Source of the DNA: Planctomycetaceae bacterium UBA969
Lineage (GTDB): Bacteria > Planctomycetota > Planctomycetia > Gemmatales > Gemmataceae
Length of the DNA: 8,871 nt
Reading direction: 5' to 3'
Assembly: GCA_002303765.1 (NCBI GenBank)
Contig: DBCB01000120.1
Span: 1 to 8,871 of the forward strand
Shown: positions 1-5,787 of the stretch, piece by piece
Layout of the letters: every line of letters starts with the position of its first letter
How positions within the stretch are numbered: the first letter of the stretch is position 1
Program-made: the position numbers and the translations under genes
Notes under the pieces: generated by a model
What the model saw: the letters and a program-made list of their open reading frames with translations, nothing else
Told to the model about the DNA's origin: nothing
The model's database searches: none

Positions 1-107
1 CTCTTACAGAGGTACGAAAAGCTAGATTGGTGTACCCTGCAAGCGGGGCAAGCCAAAATCTGCTAGGCAGGGTCAGAGATCCTAATTGCATGGTTGCCAT
101 TTTAGTT

Positions 108-473
108 TTAAGAGTTTCCATTAATGAACTTGTTGGGAATGCCCTCGAGGGAACTATCCGCATGTGGCTTCCACAAAACCGAAGCTTCTATTTTTGTGGC
201 TAGTTCAAAGTCTTTTACGGTAATTCCGCCATGGTCATGAGTTTTTAGTTTAACCCAAACCTTGCCCCAAGTAATAGCCATATCTGCATGGTGCCATGCA
301 GCTTCACAAATAAAGCCTATGTTGTTAACTAGCATGAGGGTGGTCTGCCAGCCTGCGGTGGTGTATTTTCGTTTAAGCCATCCCTCTTCAAGGTACCAAC
401 CATTTAAGGCACGATTTGCAATTTCTGCAGTAACTTCAGCCTCGGAGAACACTTTAAGTTTGATCTTATCCAT
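108..473 (-). CDS. Pterin-4a-carbinolamine dehydratase (PCD/DCoH family)
   Basis: This enzyme family dehydrates 4a-hydroxytetrahydropterin during recycling of the pterin cofactor used by aromatic amino acid hydroxylases; it acts in the cytoplasm. The 121-residue product carries the family signature: the active-site stretch EAAWHHADMAITWGKV, with the His-His pair and Asp, followed by LKTHDHGGITVKDFELA, which matches the conserved THxxGGLTxxD segment. An in-frame ATG lies upstream at 539 and would add 22 residues. I chose the ATG at 473 because AAGGA sits 5 bases before it, the family begins about here, and the extra residues look unlike the family. No phenylalanine hydroxylase gene is visible nearby, so the physiological partner is unknown. 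It is divergent from the lipoprotein gene at 608. Many bacterial PCD homologues have no proven role beyond dehydratase activity. Confidence 0.9.
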   Translation of the reverse strand: MDKIKLKVFSEAEVTAEIANRALNGWYLEEGWLKRKYTTAGWQTTLMLVNNIGFICEAAWHHADMAITWGKVWVKLKTHDHGGITVKDFELATKIEASVLWKPHADSSLEGIPNKFINGNS

Positions 474-478
474 GGCAT

Positions 479-483
479 TCCTT
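479..483 (-). promoter_or_regulatory. Shine-Dalgarno AAGGA that sets the PCD start
   Basis: On the minus strand AAGGA lies 5 bases upstream of the ATG at 473. The longer in-frame ATG at 539 has only a purine patch about 14 bases away. This favours the shorter protein. Confidence 0.6.
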
Positions 484-556
484 GTTTCTAAAGGTGGCGC
501 CTGTTTGGTGCAAATAAACATTGTATCAATGATTGGCATGAATAGAGTAATCCGCC

Positions 557-586
557 TTGACTGAATAAGCCAATCTTCGGGATACT
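557..586 (+). promoter_or_regulatory. Candidate sigma-70-like promoter for the lipoprotein gene
   Basis: TTGACT (557-562) and GATACT (581-586) are separated by 18 bases. They match the -35 and -10 consensus at 5/6 and 4/6 positions. Transcription would start close to 593, leaving a very short leader that begins almost at the GGAGGA ribosome site (595-600). It is a pattern match only; planctomycete promoters are poorly defined. Confidence 0.35.
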
Positions 587-607
587 TTCATTCTGGAGGA
601 ATTGAAC

Positions 608-1174
608 ATGCGCAAAATAATAGTAATAGTATTGGCCCCGATAATAGTGTTGGTAGCAGGGTGTGGCAAACAGGATAAAGAAATCCTCGCAAACATCGGC
701 AGGAAAATAACATCTAAGTTTGAAAGTGCATCTTCGCCTACACGAAAAAAACTTGAGATGGGAATCCAGGCCATGCGCGGCGAGATCTTGGAATCTTCAG
801 TTGAAGATTCGGTGCTGTTTCGGATTCGTACTGATAAAAATCTTAAAGATCAAAAGATTGAAGTGTCTTCTAAAGAAGTAGGCGTGATTTTATTAAAGGG
901 AACGGTTCCTGATGAGCAGTCCAAGATTCGTGCCATTGAAGTTGCAGAAAATACTAAAGGTGTAAATAAGGTTGAGTCGGAGTTGGTTGAAAAAATTTCA
1001 GATGATGTTGCGCCTAAAAAGGCTGTTGATCCAAAGGATGCGCCAGAGGTAAAAAAAGAAGCTAGTGAAGTAGAGAAAGTGCCTGAAAAACCAAAGGATC
1101 AGTTTCAGCCTTTTGATCCGAGCAAAGCAAATGAAAAAGGGGAACAGGATAAACCTGCTCCCCCACTTAAATAA
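608..1174 (+). CDS. BON-domain lipoprotein
   Basis: This is a predicted lipid-anchored envelope protein of 188 residues. The N-terminus MRKIIVIVLAPIIVLVAGC is a short lipoprotein signal peptide with lipobox V-A-G-C, and Cys19 would be the lipidated residue. Residues about 65-129 fit a BON domain: a helix, then 'GVILLKGTVPDEQSKIRAIEVA' and the closing 'GVNKVESELV'. BON domains are generally thought to bind membranes or envelope components. The remaining 60 residues are a charged Lys/Glu/Pro-rich, probably disordered tail. The start is the ATG at 608, 7 bases after GGAGGA; the TTG at 602 has no such spacing. The last 16 codons (from 1127) and the stop coincide with a segment repeated twice downstream, and they are antisense to a groEL-type terminator, so the C-terminal end may be recently acquired. 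Specific function is unknown. Confidence 0.8.
   Translation: MRKIIVIVLAPIIVLVAGCGKQDKEILANIGRKITSKFESASSPTRKKLEMGIQAMRGEILESSVEDSVLFRIRTDKNLKDQKIEVSSKEVGVILLKGTVPDEQSKIRAIEVAENTKGVNKVESELVEKISDDVAPKKAVDPKDAPEVKKEASEVEKVPEKPKDQFQPFDPSKANEKGEQDKPAPPLK
1134..1163 (-). terminator. Distal groEL-type terminator copy, inside the lipoprotein CDS
   Basis: On the minus strand a 10-bp stem with one G-U pair (1154-1163 with 1139-1148) and a 5-base loop is followed by five Ts (1138-1134). It lies about 310 bp beyond the groEL stop and overlaps the last coding codons of the lipoprotein gene on the other strand. The plus-strand hairpin has an A-C mismatch and no T run, so it should not stop lipoprotein transcription efficiently. 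Confidence 0.6.
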
Positions 1175-1200
1175 CTAGAGCGTTAAAGCTTATTACATAT

Positions 1201-1273
1201 CTACATATCATAGTTGCCAGGTCCGCCGGCTTTCTTTTCGTCCTTGGGCATATCTGTAACAAATGCAATGGTG
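1201..1273 (-). pseudogene. Decayed groEL C-terminal remnant, outer copy
   Basis: The minus strand still reads ...FVTDMPKDEKKAGGPGNYDM and then TAG, against ...LVADMPKDEKKAGGPGHDDMY and TAA in the intact gene. The reading frame is kept through the conserved DMPKDEKKAGGPG core and several differences are synonymous (GAC for GAT, for example). No upstream groEL sequence accompanies it, so it is a tail fragment only. Confidence 0.7.
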
Positions 1274-1280
1274 GCAAATG

Positions 1281-1310
1281 AAAAAGGGGAACAGGATAAA
1301 CCTGCTCCCC
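1281..1310 (-). terminator. Middle groEL-type terminator copy
   Basis: The same minus-strand hairpin as the other two copies: a 10-bp stem (1301-1310 with 1286-1295), a 5-base loop, and a run of five Ts (1285-1281). It would back up the proximal groEL terminator about 140 bp upstream. Confidence 0.6.
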
Positions 1311-1336
1311 CACTTAAATAACTAAAGCTTTAAAGC

Positions 1337-1413
1337 TTAGTACATATCATCCGTTGCCAAGTTCGCTGGCTTTCTTTTTATCCTTGGGCATATCAGCAAT
1401 AAATCCAGTGCTA
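1337..1413 (-). pseudogene. Decayed groEL C-terminal remnant, middle copy
   Basis: On the minus strand this reads ...GFIADMPKDKKKASELGN, followed by DDMY and TAA only after skipping one extra base at about 1352. Relative to the intact gene it therefore carries a single-base insertion plus substitutions (E to K, GGP to SEL). It shares the F(I/V)(A/T)D variant with the outer copy, suggesting those two are closer to each other than either is to the live groEL end. Confidence 0.65.
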
Positions 1414-1420
1414 GCAAATG

Positions 1421-1450
1421 AAAAAGGGGAACAGGATAAACCTGCTCCCC
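1421..1450 (-). terminator. Proximal intrinsic terminator of groEL
   Basis: On the minus strand GGGGAGCAGG pairs with CCTGTTCCCC (one G-U pair) across a TTTAT loop, followed directly by TTTTT. It starts 26 bases after the groEL stop codon, the expected place for the operon terminator. Confidence 0.8.
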
Positions 1451-1475
1451 TCTTAAATAACTAAAGCGTTAAAGC

Positions 1476-3098
1476 TTAGTACATATCATCGTGACCAGGT
1501 CCGCCGGCTTTCTTTTCATCCTTGGGCATATCAGCAACGAGTGCATCGCTGGTAAGTAGCAAGGTTGAAACGCTGGCACCATTTTGCAAGGCAGATCGAA
1601 CAACCTTGGTTGGGTCGATAATACCTTCCTTAACCATGTCAACATAGCGGTCATTACGGGCATCATAGCCAAAGTTGAAGTCCTTGTTATCAAGAACCTT
1701 GTTCATTACTACAGCGCCGTCCATTCCAGCATTGTTGGAAATCTGTTGAATAGGGGCTTTGCAAGCGCGAACCACGATGTTGTAACCAATGAGTTCATCG
1801 TGTGAAAGGCCTTTGCCTTTGAGGCCATCTGAAGCACGAAGAAGGGCAACCCCGCCGCCTGGAAGGATACCTTCTTGAGCAGCAGCACGGGTAGCGTGCA
1901 TTGCATCTTCAACGCGGGCTTTCTTTTCTTTCATTTCGCTTTCAGTCGCAGCGCCAACATTGATCTTGGCAACGCCACCAGAAAGCTTTGCGATTCGTTC
2001 GCTAAGTTTTTCTTTATCGTAATCGCTGGTGGATTTTTCGAGTTCGCGCTGAATGCTTGCAACACGAGCCTTGATTTCATCCTTCTTGCCAGCACCTTCG
2101 ATGATGATGGTGTTATCTTTGTCGATCTTAACCTTCTTGGCGCGGCCAAGTTGCTTAAGTTCAACAGCTTCGAGTTGGATGCCCAAGTCTTCAAATATAG
2201 CTTGTCCACCGGTCAGCTTTGCGATGTCTTCAAGCATTGCTTTTCTGCGGTCGCCATAGCCAGGAGCCTTCACTGCGGAGCACTTGAAGGTGCCACGAAG
2301 ACGGTTGATTACCAAAGTTGCAAGGGCTTCGCCTTCAACTTCTTCAGCAATAATCAGGATAGGCTTGTTGGTGCTTAATACTTTTTCAAGCAATGGAACG
2401 AGGTCTTTGTTGCTAGAAATCTTTTTTTCGTAGATCAGAATGTAAGGATCATCAAGTTCACATTCCATCTTTTGCTGATCGGTAACAAAGTAAGGGGAGA
2501 GGTAACCGCGGTCGAACTGCATGCCTTCAACAAACTCATGGGTAGTCTGAAGTGCTTTGCCTTCTTCGACGGTGATTACGCCATCTTTGCCTACTTTATC
2601 GAATGCTTCAGCAATGATGGTGCCGATTTCGTTATCATCGTTGGATGCAACAGTTGCAACATTCTGAAGATCTTTCTTAAGCTTAACAGGCTTGCTGTTT
2701 TCTTTAAGGCGTTCGATGATTTCTTCGACAGCTTTTTCAATGCCGCGCTTCATCATCATAGGATTAACGCCAGCAACAACGGCTTTGAGGCCTTCGTTGA
2801 AAATAGCTTCTGCCATTACGGTTGCAGTGGTGGTGCCATCGCCTGCGACATCGCTGGTTTTGCTTGCAACTTCGCGCACCATACGGGCGCCCATGTTTTC
2901 ATACTTGTCTTCAAGATCGATTTCCTTGGCAACGGTAACACCGTCTTTAGTTACCAATGGTGAGCCAAAGCTCTTTTGGATGATGACATTTCTGCCTTTA
3001 GGTCCGAGAGTAACTTTAACTGCTTTGGCAAGCTTGTGGATGCCTCTGCGTAATGCTTCACGAGCTTCTTGATCAAATGCGATTTGCTTTGCTGACAT
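1476..3098 (-). CDS. groEL: Chaperonin GroEL (Hsp60), 60-kDa subunit
   Basis: This is the large chaperonin subunit, which forms a double-ring ATP-driven folding chamber in the cytoplasm and works with GroES. The 540-residue product is full length. Visible family marks are the N-terminal TLGPKGRNV and DGVTVAKEI segments, the nucleotide loop AGDGTTTATV, the stretch KEKKARVEDAMHATRAA containing the catalytic Asp, and the signature AAAQEGILPGGG. The C-terminus ends KKAGGPGHDDMY, without the Gly-Gly-Met repeats that fill the cavity floor in the standard form. Start ATG at 3098 follows AAGGGG (3106-3111) by 7 bases. It lies 64 bp downstream of groES in the same orientation. Its 3' end has been duplicated twice downstream. 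Planctomycetes commonly carry several groEL genes; whether this is the main one cannot be told here. Confidence 0.98.
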   Translation of the reverse strand: MSAKQIAFDQEAREALRRGIHKLAKAVKVTLGPKGRNVIIQKSFGSPLVTKDGVTVAKEIDLEDKYENMGARMVREVASKTSDVAGDGTTTATVMAEAIFNEGLKAVVAGVNPMMMKRGIEKAVEEIIERLKENSKPVKLKKDLQNVATVASNDDNEIGTIIAEAFDKVGKDGVITVEEGKALQTTHEFVEGMQFDRGYLSPYFVTDQQKMECELDDPYILIYEKKISSNKDLVPLLEKVLSTNKPILIIAEEVEGEALATLVINRLRGTFKCSAVKAPGYGDRRKAMLEDIAKLTGGQAIFEDLGIQLEAVELKQLGRAKKVKIDKDNTIIIEGAGKKDEIKARVASIQRELEKSTSDYDKEKLSERIAKLSGGVAKINVGAATESEMKEKKARVEDAMHATRAAAQEGILPGGGVALLRASDGLKGKGLSHDELIGYNIVVRACKAPIQQISNNAGMDGAVVMNKVLDNKDFNFGYDARNDRYVDMVKEGIIDPTKVVRSALQNGASVSTLLLTSDALVADMPKDEKKAGGPGHDDMY

Positions 3099-3162
3099 CT
3101 GTTGTCCCCTTATTAGCCTTTAAAAAGAATGAATGTTTTACTTTTGAAATTAGAAATACAAT

Positions 3163-3453
3163 TTAGTCAACGACTGCGAGAACATCACTTTCTCTGAGGA
3201 GAAGAATGTTTTCGCCATGAGTTTCTTTGAATTCATCACCAGCCCAATTGGTGAAAAGGACCGTATCCCCAATTTTAACTTGAAGGGGCTGTCTTTTGCC
3301 ATCGCCTAACAGTCGGCCTGGGCCAACAGCTTCGACTTTGCCGCGTTGTGGCTTTTGCTTGGCGCTATCAGGCAAAATAATTCCGCCCTTGCTCTTATCG
3401 CTAGCTTCAACTCGTTTAATAACCAGACGATCACCAAGTGGCTGAATCTTCAT
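3163..3453 (-). CDS. groES: Co-chaperonin GroES (Hsp10)
   Basis: GroES caps the GroEL ring as a heptameric lid. The 96-residue product has the family layout: MKIQPLGDRLVIKR at the start, the mobile loop with the GroEL-binding GGIILPDSA segment (about residues 23-31), then KPQRGKVEAVGPG, the roof region, and GDTVLFTNWAGDEF towards the end. The length is typical. The ATG at 3453 is preceded by AAGGAG (3461-3466) at 7 bases, a strong ribosome site. It is the first gene of a groES-groEL operon and is divergent from larE. No perfect CIRCE inverted repeat is visible upstream, so heat-shock control by HrcA is not supported by the sequence shown. Confidence 0.97.
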   Translation of the reverse strand: MKIQPLGDRLVIKRVEASDKSKGGIILPDSAKQKPQRGKVEAVGPGRLLGDGKRQPLQVKIGDTVLFTNWAGDEFKETHGENILLLRESDVLAVVD

Positions 3454-3599
3454 AAAATTACTCCTTTAAAAACACCGCACGACTCAAAATGAATAAGAGC
3501 AAGTTTAGTAGCAAGTTCCGTGCCTGTTTTGTGTTATTAGTGTATCTCGTTGTTATATATGGGTTTATGTGTTGTAGCGTAGGTTAAAAGAGGGCGCAT

Positions 3600-3649
3600 C
3601 CCTGCCAACTTTGCAATAGAAATCAGGGCCGTCTGTCGGTTTGGCAGGG
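3600..3649. repeat. Perfect 9-bp inverted repeat (CCCTGCCAA / TTGGCAGGG)
   Basis: The arms at 3600-3608 and 3641-3649 are exact reverse complements separated by 32 bases. A small nested hairpin, GCCG-TCTGT-CGGT, lies between them. It could be a protein-binding site or a leader RNA structure. There is no T run, so it is not an intrinsic terminator. Confidence 0.5.
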
Positions 3650-3767
3650 TTGTAGCATAATCCAACTGTTTAGTTAAGGGGATAAATTTTGCCTAACTGG
3701 CTAGCAAACTCCCTTATTCCCTTTCCCTTCCTTGCAACCTCCTTAAAATAGAAGTAGTTCCTAAACT

Positions 3768-3773
3768 GGAGAG
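3768..3773 (+). promoter_or_regulatory. Shine-Dalgarno GGAGAG supporting the larE TTG start
   Basis: GGAGAG lies 6 bases before the TTG at 3780. The first in-frame ATG (3834) has no purine-rich site upstream and would leave only 8 residues before the ATP-binding loop. Confidence 0.6.
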
Positions 3774-3779
3774 CTTATT

Positions 3780-4628
3780 TTGCAAACCTTGGTTTCGTCA
3801 AATGCTTTGAAACTCATCAGCATTATTATAAATATGGATGGCGTTGTCGTCGCCCTGAGTGGCGGGGTCGATAGTGCGGTAGTGGCGAAAGCTGCTTTAC
3901 TTGCACTCGGAGACCAGGCAATTGCCATAACTGCTGATAGCCCCAGTGTGCCGCGTCAAGATATCGAAGCAGCAAAAAAGCTGGCAGCAACAATAGGCCT
4001 TAGGCATCAAATTGTTTTGACCTCGGAGTTTGACAACCCTGATTACACAAAAAATGCAGGCGATAGGTGTTATTTTTGTAAAAGTGAGCTGTATGAAACA
4101 ATATTGAAGAAGCTTTCGGAATTAAATGCGCGAACAATATGCAGTGGCGCCAATCAGGATGACTTGGGCGATTACAGGCCTGGTTTGCAGGCTGCGAAAG
4201 AACGGGGCATTAGGCACCCATTGCAAGAAGCTGGTTTGGGTAAAAAAGAAGTGCGCGAACTGGCTCAATACTGGAACCTTGAAGTTTGGGATAAACCCGC
4301 CTCGCCTTGCCTTTCCAGCAGAATCGCCCCCGGTGTAGCTGTAACTACAGAACGAACTGCCCGAATTGAAAAAGCTGAAATCTATCTTAAATCGCTAGGC
4401 CTTCGCGATTGCAGGGTTAGGCTTCATCACGATGAACTTGTACGGATAGAGCTTCTTATTGAAGACATTGCGAAACTCGCAGACCCAGAGGCTCGTAAAA
4501 ACCTTTCCGATTATTTTCATGCACTAGGGTTTCGATTTATTACTTTGGATATGGATGGCTTACGATCGGGAAGTTTAAACTCATTGGTTTCCCTTGAAGT
4601 TATGAAAAAGTACCAGACCAAAAGCTAG
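3780..4628 (+). CDS. larE: LarE-type ATP-dependent sacrificial sulfur transferase
   Basis: LarE is a PP-loop ATP pyrophosphatase. It adenylates a pyridinium carboxylate and delivers sulfur during synthesis of the nickel-pincer nucleotide of lactate racemase-type enzymes. The 282-residue product has the PP-loop SGGVDS (residues 27-32), the typical GDRCYFCK segment (Cys97, Cys100) and DKPASPCLSSRIA. The Cys in the last segment (Cys177) aligns with the cysteine known to donate sulfur in Lactobacillus plantarum LarE (Cys176). Having all three cysteines matches the variant, described for Thermotoga, in which they hold an iron-sulfur cluster acting as sulfur carrier. The start is the TTG at 3780, supported by GGAGAG. 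It is the first gene of a probable four-gene operon. No larA, larB or larC is visible, so the acceptor could differ from the classic one. Confidence 0.88.
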   Translation: MQTLVSSNALKLISIIINMDGVVVALSGGVDSAVVAKAALLALGDQAIAITADSPSVPRQDIEAAKKLAATIGLRHQIVLTSEFDNPDYTKNAGDRCYFCKSELYETILKKLSELNARTICSGANQDDLGDYRPGLQAAKERGIRHPLQEAGLGKKEVRELAQYWNLEVWDKPASPCLSSRIAPGVAVTTERTARIEKAEIYLKSLGLRDCRVRLHHDELVRIELLIEDIAKLADPEARKNLSDYFHALGFRFITLDMDGLRSGSLNSLVSLEVMKKYQTKS

Positions 4629-4642
4629 TTGGAGAACGAATC

Positions 4643-4915
4643 ATGGATCCCAGAGTCAAAGCAGTTGCAGCTCCAAAAGTGCTGGAACAAAGTTTTTTGG
4701 AAGCTCGATCTAAATTATTGGACATAGCTGCAATATTGGATCGGATAACTCGGGGCGATGCTGCAGAACTTGTTCATCAAGATGTAAAAATCTCCCGCAT
4801 TATTGAAGCATTGAAAATCCTGCAAGGTAGCTCTGCGCACAAAGCCGAGCAGATTCAAAAACTCTTTTCCCTGCCTTATGATGCAAATTGGGAAATTCCC
4901 ACCCCCCGTTACTAA
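4643..4915 (+). CDS. Conserved-looking 90-residue protein of unknown function
   Basis: I do not assign a known family. The product is soluble, with no signal peptide or membrane segment, and appears mostly helical: residues about 12-38 (VLEQSFLEARSKLLDIAAIL) and 48-73 have amphipathic spacing suggesting two or three helices, and it ends with LFSLPYDANWEIPTPRY. The start ATG follows GGAGAA by 6 bases. It begins 14 bp after larE and ends 18 bp before the TatD-like gene, so it is almost certainly translated from the same transcript. The tight coupling and a well-formed ribosome site argue that it is real. A role alongside the hydrolase is a guess from position only. Confidence 0.75.
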   Translation: MDPRVKAVAAPKVLEQSFLEARSKLLDIAAILDRITRGDAAELVHQDVKISRIIEALKILQGSSAHKAEQIQKLFSLPYDANWEIPTPRY

Positions 4916-4933
4916 CTAATCGAGGCATGATAA

Positions 4934-5761
4934 ATGCAGTATATCGACCCGCATATTCACATGATTTCCCGCGTAACGGATGATTATCACCGCATGGCAC
5001 AATGTGGCTGCGTGGCCATTAGTGAACCTGCGTTTTGGGCTGGCTTTGATCGCGGTTCTGCAGAAGGCTTTCGGGATTATTTTCACCATCTAGTGGAAGT
5101 GGAACCCAAAAGAGCAGCATTGTTTGGGATTCGACATTTCTCCTGGCTTTGCATCAATGCCAAGGAAGCAGAGAATGTTTCGCTCTCGCGTGATGTGATC
5201 GCCATGATTCCTGAGTTTCTGCAAAGGCCGAATGTGCTAGGCATAGGCGAGATCGGCTTAAACAAGAATACGAAAAATGAAGCAACTATTTTTCAGGAGC
5301 ATATGGATCTTGCTGCCAAAACTGATGAACTGATTCTGATTCATACTCCGCATCTGGAAGATAAATACAAAGGCACGCGAATGATCGTTGATATGCTTAA
5401 AAACGATACTCGGGTGAAACCGCATCGGGTATGTATCGACCATGTTGAAGAGCATACAGTAAAGCTTGCCTTGGATAATGGTTTTTGGTGCGGTATGACT
5501 CTTTACCCCACAACCAAATGCACTCCCGCTCGTGCGGTAGATATTATCGAGATGGTTGGAACGGAAAAGATCATGGCAAACAGTGCAGGAGACTGGGGCA
5601 AATCCGACCCTCTTGCTGTGCCAGAATTAATTCTTGAAATGCGCAGGCGAGGGCACCCCGAAACCGCAATTCAAAAGGTGGTTTTTGAAAACCCACTTGA
5701 GTTCTTCAGGCAATCCGCACGCTGGCAAGAACCTTTCGCACTTTTAAACTTTTCTAAGTAG
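4934..5761 (+). CDS. TatD-like metal-dependent hydrolase, EboB-like
   Basis: This is a predicted TIM-barrel amidohydrolase-superfamily enzyme of 275 residues. The metal ligands expected for TatD proteins are all present: H7-x-H9 in DPHIHM, Glu106 in GIGEIG, His137 in IHTPH, His170 in IDHVEEH, and Asp220 in AGDWG. The opening MQYIDPHIHMISRVTDDY and the EPAFWAGFDR and SDPLAVPE segments resemble, from memory, the EboB branch of the family rather than the DNase-type TatD. EboB proteins occur in the ebo gene cluster, linked to export or processing of secondary metabolites in cyanobacteria and others; no other ebo gene is visible here, so the substrate is unknown. Start ATG at 4934 follows GAGG by 8 bases. 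It lies between the 90-residue gene and tsaD in a probable operon. Confidence 0.85.
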   Translation: MQYIDPHIHMISRVTDDYHRMAQCGCVAISEPAFWAGFDRGSAEGFRDYFHHLVEVEPKRAALFGIRHFSWLCINAKEAENVSLSRDVIAMIPEFLQRPNVLGIGEIGLNKNTKNEATIFQEHMDLAAKTDELILIHTPHLEDKYKGTRMIVDMLKNDTRVKPHRVCIDHVEEHTVKLALDNGFWCGMTLYPTTKCTPARAVDIIEMVGTEKIMANSAGDWGKSDPLAVPELILEMRRRGHPETAIQKVVFENPLEFFRQSARWQEPFALLNFSK

Positions 5762-5777
5762 TCTTTGTTTTGAAAGC

Positions 5778-5782
5778 AGGGG
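5778..5782 (+). promoter_or_regulatory. Shine-Dalgarno AGGGG that sets the tsaD start
   Basis: AGGGG lies 5 bases before the TTG at 5788. The upstream in-frame TTG at 5770 has no purine-rich site before it and would add six residues not typical of the family. Confidence 0.6.
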
Positions 5783-5787
5783 CTCCT

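Larger units (their letters stand above)
1127..1545. repeat. Three tandem copies of a groEL-3'-end plus terminator segment
   Basis: Three units start with the same GCAAATGAAAAAGG motif at 1127, 1274 and 1414, so the periods are 147 and 140 bp. Read on the plus strand, each unit holds the final codons and stop of the lipoprotein gene, a strong hairpin, a TTAAATAACTA(A/G)AGC stretch, then the reverse complement of the last codons of groEL. The hairpin part is nearly identical in all three. The groEL part is diverged. Only the third unit runs on into the intact groEL gene, so the array looks like duplication at the boundary of two convergent genes. It fills nearly all of the 301-bp gap between the two stop codons. 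Confidence 0.85.
3454..3779. promoter_or_regulatory. Divergent groES / larE control region
   Basis: This 326-bp stretch between two divergent genes must hold promoters in both directions. It contains no plausible gene. Visible elements are ribosome sites at both edges, the 9-bp inverted repeat at 3600-3649, and a TAAAAT hexamer (3744-3749) that could be a -10 box for larE although no good -35 box accompanies it. ACCCATAT on the minus strand (3564-3557) resembles the -10 element of heat-shock sigma-32 promoters, again without a matching -35. Confidence 0.5.

Noticed and set aside
1..107. Open frames at the window start (frame 1 to a TAG at 64-66, frame 3 running into the PCD antisense) and a 7-bp inverted repeat ACCCTGC/GCAGGGT (34-40, 66-72).
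   Set aside because: Too short to recognise, two frames are open at once, and neither resembles a family I know. The hairpin has a 25-base loop and no T run.
1875..2963. Long plus-strand open frames opposite groEL.
   Set aside because: They are shadows of a strongly conserved gene, with no ribosome sites and Phe/Ser-rich nonsense translations.
3474..3500. A possible CIRCE operator near GCACGACTC...GAGC upstream of groES.
   Set aside because: The left half has a 2-base insertion and the right half lacks the TGCTAA part, so it is not a credible HrcA site.
3557..3564. A sigma-32-like -10 element (ACCCATAT on the minus strand) upstream of groES.
   Set aside because: No CTTGAA-type -35 lies at the required 13-15-base distance, so it is mentioned only inside the control region.
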